A stretch of 7,886 bases of DNA. Source: an uncultured Clostridia bacterium (lineage in GTDB: Bacteria; Bacillota; Clostridia; TANB77; CAG-508). The stretch is taken from NCBI GenBank assembly GCA_948664205.1, contig CAPNDH010000053.1:1-7886 (forward strand), given 5' to 3'. Both the position numbers and the translations under genes were made by a program. Position 1 is the first letter of the stretch. Each line of letters opens with the position of its first letter. Shown in pieces: positions 5,512 through 7,886 of the stretch. The notes beneath the pieces are model-generated. The model ran no database searches. It was not told where the DNA came from and saw only the letters and a list, made by a program, of their open reading frames with translations.

Positions 5512-5781
5512 ATGAAGATAATTAAGCAAGAATTAGAATTTGAGGAATGTCTAAAACAAAGACTTAAATTTATATGTGAGTTCTCTAAGATTAATCCCAC
5601 CTTTGTCAATGGTAGCATTAGAAAATTAGAGAAAACTAATCTTACATATATTGAACCACATAGAGTGATTATTAAAAATATTACTTTTTTAGTTTTCAAT
5701 TATTCAAATGACATTTATATTACTAACTTGACTAAAAAGATTAAATTATCAGAATTAGAAGAATATTTGAAAAACATATAA
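5512..5781 (+). CDS. Hypothetical protein, 89 aa, unrecognised
   Basis: I do not recognise this protein. It is small and Lys/Glu/Ile-rich, with no signal peptide, no membrane segment and no Cys pairs. An N-terminal charged helix (E-L-E-F-E-E-C-L-K-Q-R-L-K-F) is followed by a probable beta region (I-E-P-H-R-V-I-I-K-N-I-T-F-L-V-F) and a C-terminal helix (S-E-L-E-E-Y-L-K-N-I), so it looks like a small folded alpha/beta protein. I start it at ATG 5512 because AAAGGA lies 11 nt upstream. The in-frame ATG at 5500 and GTG at 5503 sit on or against that site and lack one of their own. A 7-bp inverted repeat (5483-5489 / 5498-5504) overlaps the ribosome site and could hide it. No convincing own promoter is seen. 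It lies on the strand of the serine recombinase and upstream of it, so it is probably accessory DNA. Confidence 0.6.
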   Translation: MKIIKQELEFEECLKQRLKFICEFSKINPTFVNGSIRKLEKTNLTYIEPHRVIIKNITFLVFNYSNDIYITNLTKKIKLSELEEYLKNI

Positions 5782-5791
5782 TTGTAAATAT

Positions 5792-5819
5792 TTGACATTT
5801 CTTTAAATCGTGATATAAT
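5792..5819 (+). promoter_or_regulatory. Consensus promoter for leader and recombinase
   Basis: Perfect TTGACA (5792-5797), a 16-nt spacer and perfect TATAAT (5814-5819), preceded by TG (5811-5812) as an extended -10. It is the strongest-looking promoter in the window. The start is predicted near 5826, about 173 nt before the recombinase start codon. Confidence 0.85.
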
Positions 5820-5865
5820 ATAGGCAATAAATTATGTATAGCTGTCCGTCAAAAGCTATACAATT

Positions 5866-5922
5866 ATGAGTACTTTGAAAAGATTATATTATATTGCATT
5901 ATTATATTTTAGTTTATCATAA
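5866..5922 (+). CDS. Possible 18-codon leader peptide
   Basis: ATG 5866 to TAA 5920-5922 encodes MSTLKRLYYIALLYFSLS, a short peptide with a positive start and a hydrophobic Leu/Tyr-rich rest. Its first codons overlap the antiterminator strand (5868-5878), so translation could influence the leader structure. No ribosome site is visible upstream, where the 3' arm of a hairpin lies, so translation is doubtful. A small membrane peptide of toxin type is an alternative. Confidence 0.25.
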   Translation: MSTLKRLYYIALLYFSLS

Positions 5923-5930
5923 ATGGATTT

Positions 5931-5977
5931 AAGAGATGTCAACAGTACTCGTATTGTACTTTGATGTCTCTTTTTTT
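5931..5977 (+). terminator. Intrinsic terminator in the recombinase leader
   Basis: A 17-bp stem: 5931-5942 with 5961-5972 (two G-U pairs), a bulged C at 5943, then 5944-5948 with 5956-5960, and a 7-nt loop. A T7 run follows at 5971-5977. It ends 6 nt before the AGGAGG of the recombinase, so it would block the gene unless read through. Confidence 0.85.
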
Positions 5978-5998
5978 GCAGTTAGGAGGTTATGCAAA

Positions 5999-7886
5999 TT
6001 GAACGAAGAAAAGAAAAAATGTGGGTTATATTTAAGAGTTTCCACCGAAGACCAAGCCCGCGAGGGATTTAGTCTTCCAGAACAAAGAGAAAGATTAGAA
6101 ACTTTTTGTAAATTCAAAGGCTATGAAATAGTAGACTATTATGAGGACGCTGGAATAAGTGCTAAAACTGGAAATCATAGACCAGAGTTTGAAAGATTAA
6201 AAGAAGATATTAAGTCTAAAAGGGTAAATACTATTGTTGCTCTAAAATTAGACAGAATAACAAGAAGTATTTATGATTGGGAAAATCTAATGACATTTTT
6301 AGATGAGAATAATGCCTACCTTGATTGTGTAAATGATGAGATAAATACTACAAGCGCAAATGGAAAAATGATTTCAAGACTTTTAATGAGTGTTAGTCAA
6401 AATGAAATAGAGAGAACTAGCGAAAGAACAAAAATAGGACTAGCTGGTGCAATAAAATGTGGTCATATTCCTCACGTTGCACCATTAGGCTATAAACACG
6501 AAGATAAAAGATTGGTAATAGATTATTCTACTAAAGATATTGTAGTTAGAATATTTGATTTATATTATAATGGCTATTCTTATCAGAAAATAAGTAATCT
6601 ATTCAATGAAGAAGAAGTATTAGGAAAAGATAACTGGAGAGATTCAACAATACAAACTATTCTTGAAAATGAAATATATAAAGGTGATTTTGTTCACGGA
6701 AAAAGAACAAAACACCCAACTTATTATGAAGATGTAGTCGAGCCTATTATCTCAAAAGAAATGTGGGCAGACTGTCAAGTACAGAAAAAGAAAAATTCTA
6801 GGAGCTATCAAAGAACATTAATTTATTTGTATTTGCAAAAGTTAAGATGTCCTAAATGTAACAGAATACTAGGAGGAAAAGCAACTACAAAGAAAAATGG
6901 CAATGCCTACTTCTACTATTATTGTAATGATTGCAAAATTGAATTTAAAGAAAAAGTTATAAATGACTATTTCAATCAGTTTATTAGTGAATTAGTAGAA
7001 TATGACTCTGTTGTAAATCAATTCTTCTTGCCTATGATAAAGCAAAAATTTGATGAGCCTAAAGAACAATTAGAGAAAGAAATAAAAGAGCAAAATAACA
7101 AACTTGAAAGAATTAAAAAAGCCTATATCAATGGAGTATTTGAACTAAAAGAATATAACGAAGAAAAGAAAATTGTAGAAAAGGCTATTGAAGAATTACA
7201 AAACAAACTAGAAACTACTGATTGCACCGAAGAACTAAAATTTACACCAAAAGACATTTTACTAAAAAGAGATATTGACTTTATCAATAAAGTAAAACTA
7301 GAAAAAGAATATAAAGCAAGAACTAAAACTTGGAAAGATTATACCAGACAAGAACAAGCAGAACTTATAATGAAATATGTTGATGATATAGAACTTGCTT
7401 TAGTTGGTAAAGAAATAATTGTAAATCAGATTAACTTTAGAGATTCAATTTGCAAACCTTGTCAGGAATTATATGATAATGGTTATATAGATACTACAAA
7501 ACCTATGATATTAGGTAATATGCTTGGTAGTGTTAGATTTAGTAATTACTTGCCAGAGGAAGAAGTCGGAGAAATCATTATGAGATTAAGACAATATTAT
7601 GATGTTCATTATACAGAAGCAACTTACTATGTTGATAAGCAGATGTTCTATTTTAACTTTGCTGAAGATAACTCTGCTATTGTTAGAGTGTTCCCTTTAG
7701 AAGACTACTATAAATTAGATCCAGATAATAAAATGGAGACTTATGAATTTGGAATTATCTATATTAGTGAAGAAGATAAATTCCAAATGAAAGAAATTGA
7801 TACTGCATTTGATTATATACCAGATGAAAGTAATGATAGTGTAATTTATATGAAAGAGCCTACTCCTATTTCAGTAGGTGTTAAGC
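5999..7886 (+). CDS. Large serine recombinase with C-terminal extension (3' end off window)
   Basis: Open from TTG 5999 to the window edge, 629 codons without a stop. The start is set by AGGAGG (5984-5989) 9 nt upstream and by the N-terminal motif. Serine recombinases integrate or excise mobile elements through a phosphoserine link to DNA. Resolvase domain (about 1-150): L-Y-L-R13-V-S15-T-E-D-Q with S15 the nucleophile, L-D85-R86-I-T-R89-S, and the helix E-I-E-R-T-S-E-R-T-K (136-145). Recombinase domain: about 160-275. Zinc ribbon: C284-x2-C287 and C309-x2-C312. Coiled coil: about 350-402. Many relatives end soon after a segment like W445-K-D-Y to I472-I-V-N-Q-I-N-F. Here at least 149 more residues follow (481-629), acidic and rich in Tyr, with no motif I recognise. 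It is probably the integrase of an element whose left end lies near tRNA-Leu. Confidence 0.93.
   Translation, partial: MNEEKKKCGLYLRVSTEDQAREGFSLPEQRERLETFCKFKGYEIVDYYEDAGISAKTGNHRPEFERLKEDIKSKRVNTIVALKLDRITRSIYDWENLMTFLDENNAYLDCVNDEINTTSANGKMISRLLMSVSQNEIERTSERTKIGLAGAIKCGHIPHVAPLGYKHEDKRLVIDYSTKDIVVRIFDLYYNGYSYQKISNLFNEEEVLGKDNWRDSTIQTILENEIYKGDFVHGKRTKHPTYYEDVVEPIISKEMWADCQVQKKKNSRSYQRTLIYLYLQKLRCPKCNRILGGKATTKKNGNAYFYYYCNDCKIEFKEKVINDYFNQFISELVEYDSVVNQFFLPMIKQKFDEPKEQLEKEIKEQNNKLERIKKAYINGVFELKEYNEEKKIVEKAIEELQNKLETTDCTEELKFTPKDILLKRDIDFINKVKLEKEYKARTKTWKDYTRQEQAELIMKYVDDIELALVGKEIIVNQINFRDSICKPCQELYDNGYIDTTKPMILGNMLGSVRFSNYLPEEEVGEIIMRLRQYYDVHYTEATYYVDKQMFYFNFAEDNSAIVRVFPLEDYYKLDPDNKMETYEFGIIYISEEDKFQMKEIDTAFDYIPDESNDSVIYMKEPTPISVGVK

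Larger units (their letters stand above)
5826..5977 (+). promoter_or_regulatory. Structured leader with terminator/antiterminator, or small RNA
   Basis: A transcribed leader of about 150 nt between a consensus promoter and the recombinase ribosome site. A 5' hairpin pairs TGTATAGCT (5835-5843) with AGCTATACA (5854-5862) around a 10-nt loop GTCCGTCAAA. A 3' terminator spans 5931-5977. The segment GAGTACTTTGA (5868-5878) can pair with TCAA-C-AGTACTC (5939-5950; 11 bp, one bulged C), which would break the terminator. GTACTTTGA also recurs in the terminator 3' arm (5956-5964), so the two copies compete for one partner, as in attenuators. No known riboswitch core (T-box, c-di-GMP, SAM, preQ1) was recognised. 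It could instead be a free-standing small RNA ending at the terminator. Confidence 0.6.

Noticed and set aside
5992..6060. ATG at 5992 as the recombinase start
   Set aside because: It is in another frame, stops after about 23 codons, and lies only 2 nt from AGGAGG. TTG 5999 gives the conserved resolvase N-terminus at ideal spacing.
5929..6117. Minus-strand 62-aa open frame
   Set aside because: It is antisense to the terminator and the recombinase N-terminus; a shadow frame.

Overview
The window looks like a chromosome segment from a low-GC, endospore-forming member of the Clostridia. The reasons are strong A+T bias with AGA/ATA/TTA codon preference, standard stop codons, a SpoIIAA gene preceded by two perfect Spo0A boxes, and an rsmD gene next to the coiled-coil 'ATPase-like' gene that commonly accompanies it in Firmicutes. 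Species cannot be named from the sequence.

Positions 1-1666 (minus strand). spoIIAA, the anti-sigma-F antagonist, is transcribed leftwards and is probably the first gene of a spoIIA operon that continues off the left edge. Upstream lie a candidate promoter, a chain of small inverted repeats, two inverted Spo0A boxes, and then a perfect 48-bp inverted repeat with a 10-nt loop. This large palindrome ends 7 nt from the stop codon of a second leftward operon, rsmD plus the coiled-coil gene, which has its own promoter at 1639-1666.

Positions 1667-2431. This region holds an AT-rich spacer and a tmRNA gene (ssrA, plus strand) encoding the tag ADNRELAYAA. A repeat-built palindrome of five 7-nt repeats and their inverted copies follows immediately.

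Positions 2432-5078 (minus strand). rlmD, a 23S rRNA uracil-5-methyltransferase, is followed by a short MATE-family transporter 43 nt downstream. They may be co-transcribed from a promoter at 5050-5078.

Positions 5158-5460 (plus strand). A strong promoter leads into a broken 5' copy of tRNA-Leu, then an intact tRNA-Leu(UAG) with encoded CCA and a good terminator.

Positions 5461-7886 (plus strand). This is accessory DNA. It has an unrecognised 89-aa gene, a near-consensus promoter, a leader of about 150 nt ending in a strong terminator with a competing antiterminator pairing, and a large serine recombinase starting at TTG 5999. The recombinase stays open to the right edge (at least 629 codons) and carries a C-terminal extension I do not recognise. 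This is probably the left part of an integrated element lying beside tRNA-Leu.

The most interesting items are the attenuator-like leader, the recombinase extension, the 106-nt palindrome abutting the Spo0A boxes, the tRNA-Leu fragment, and the repeat palindrome at the tmRNA 3' end.
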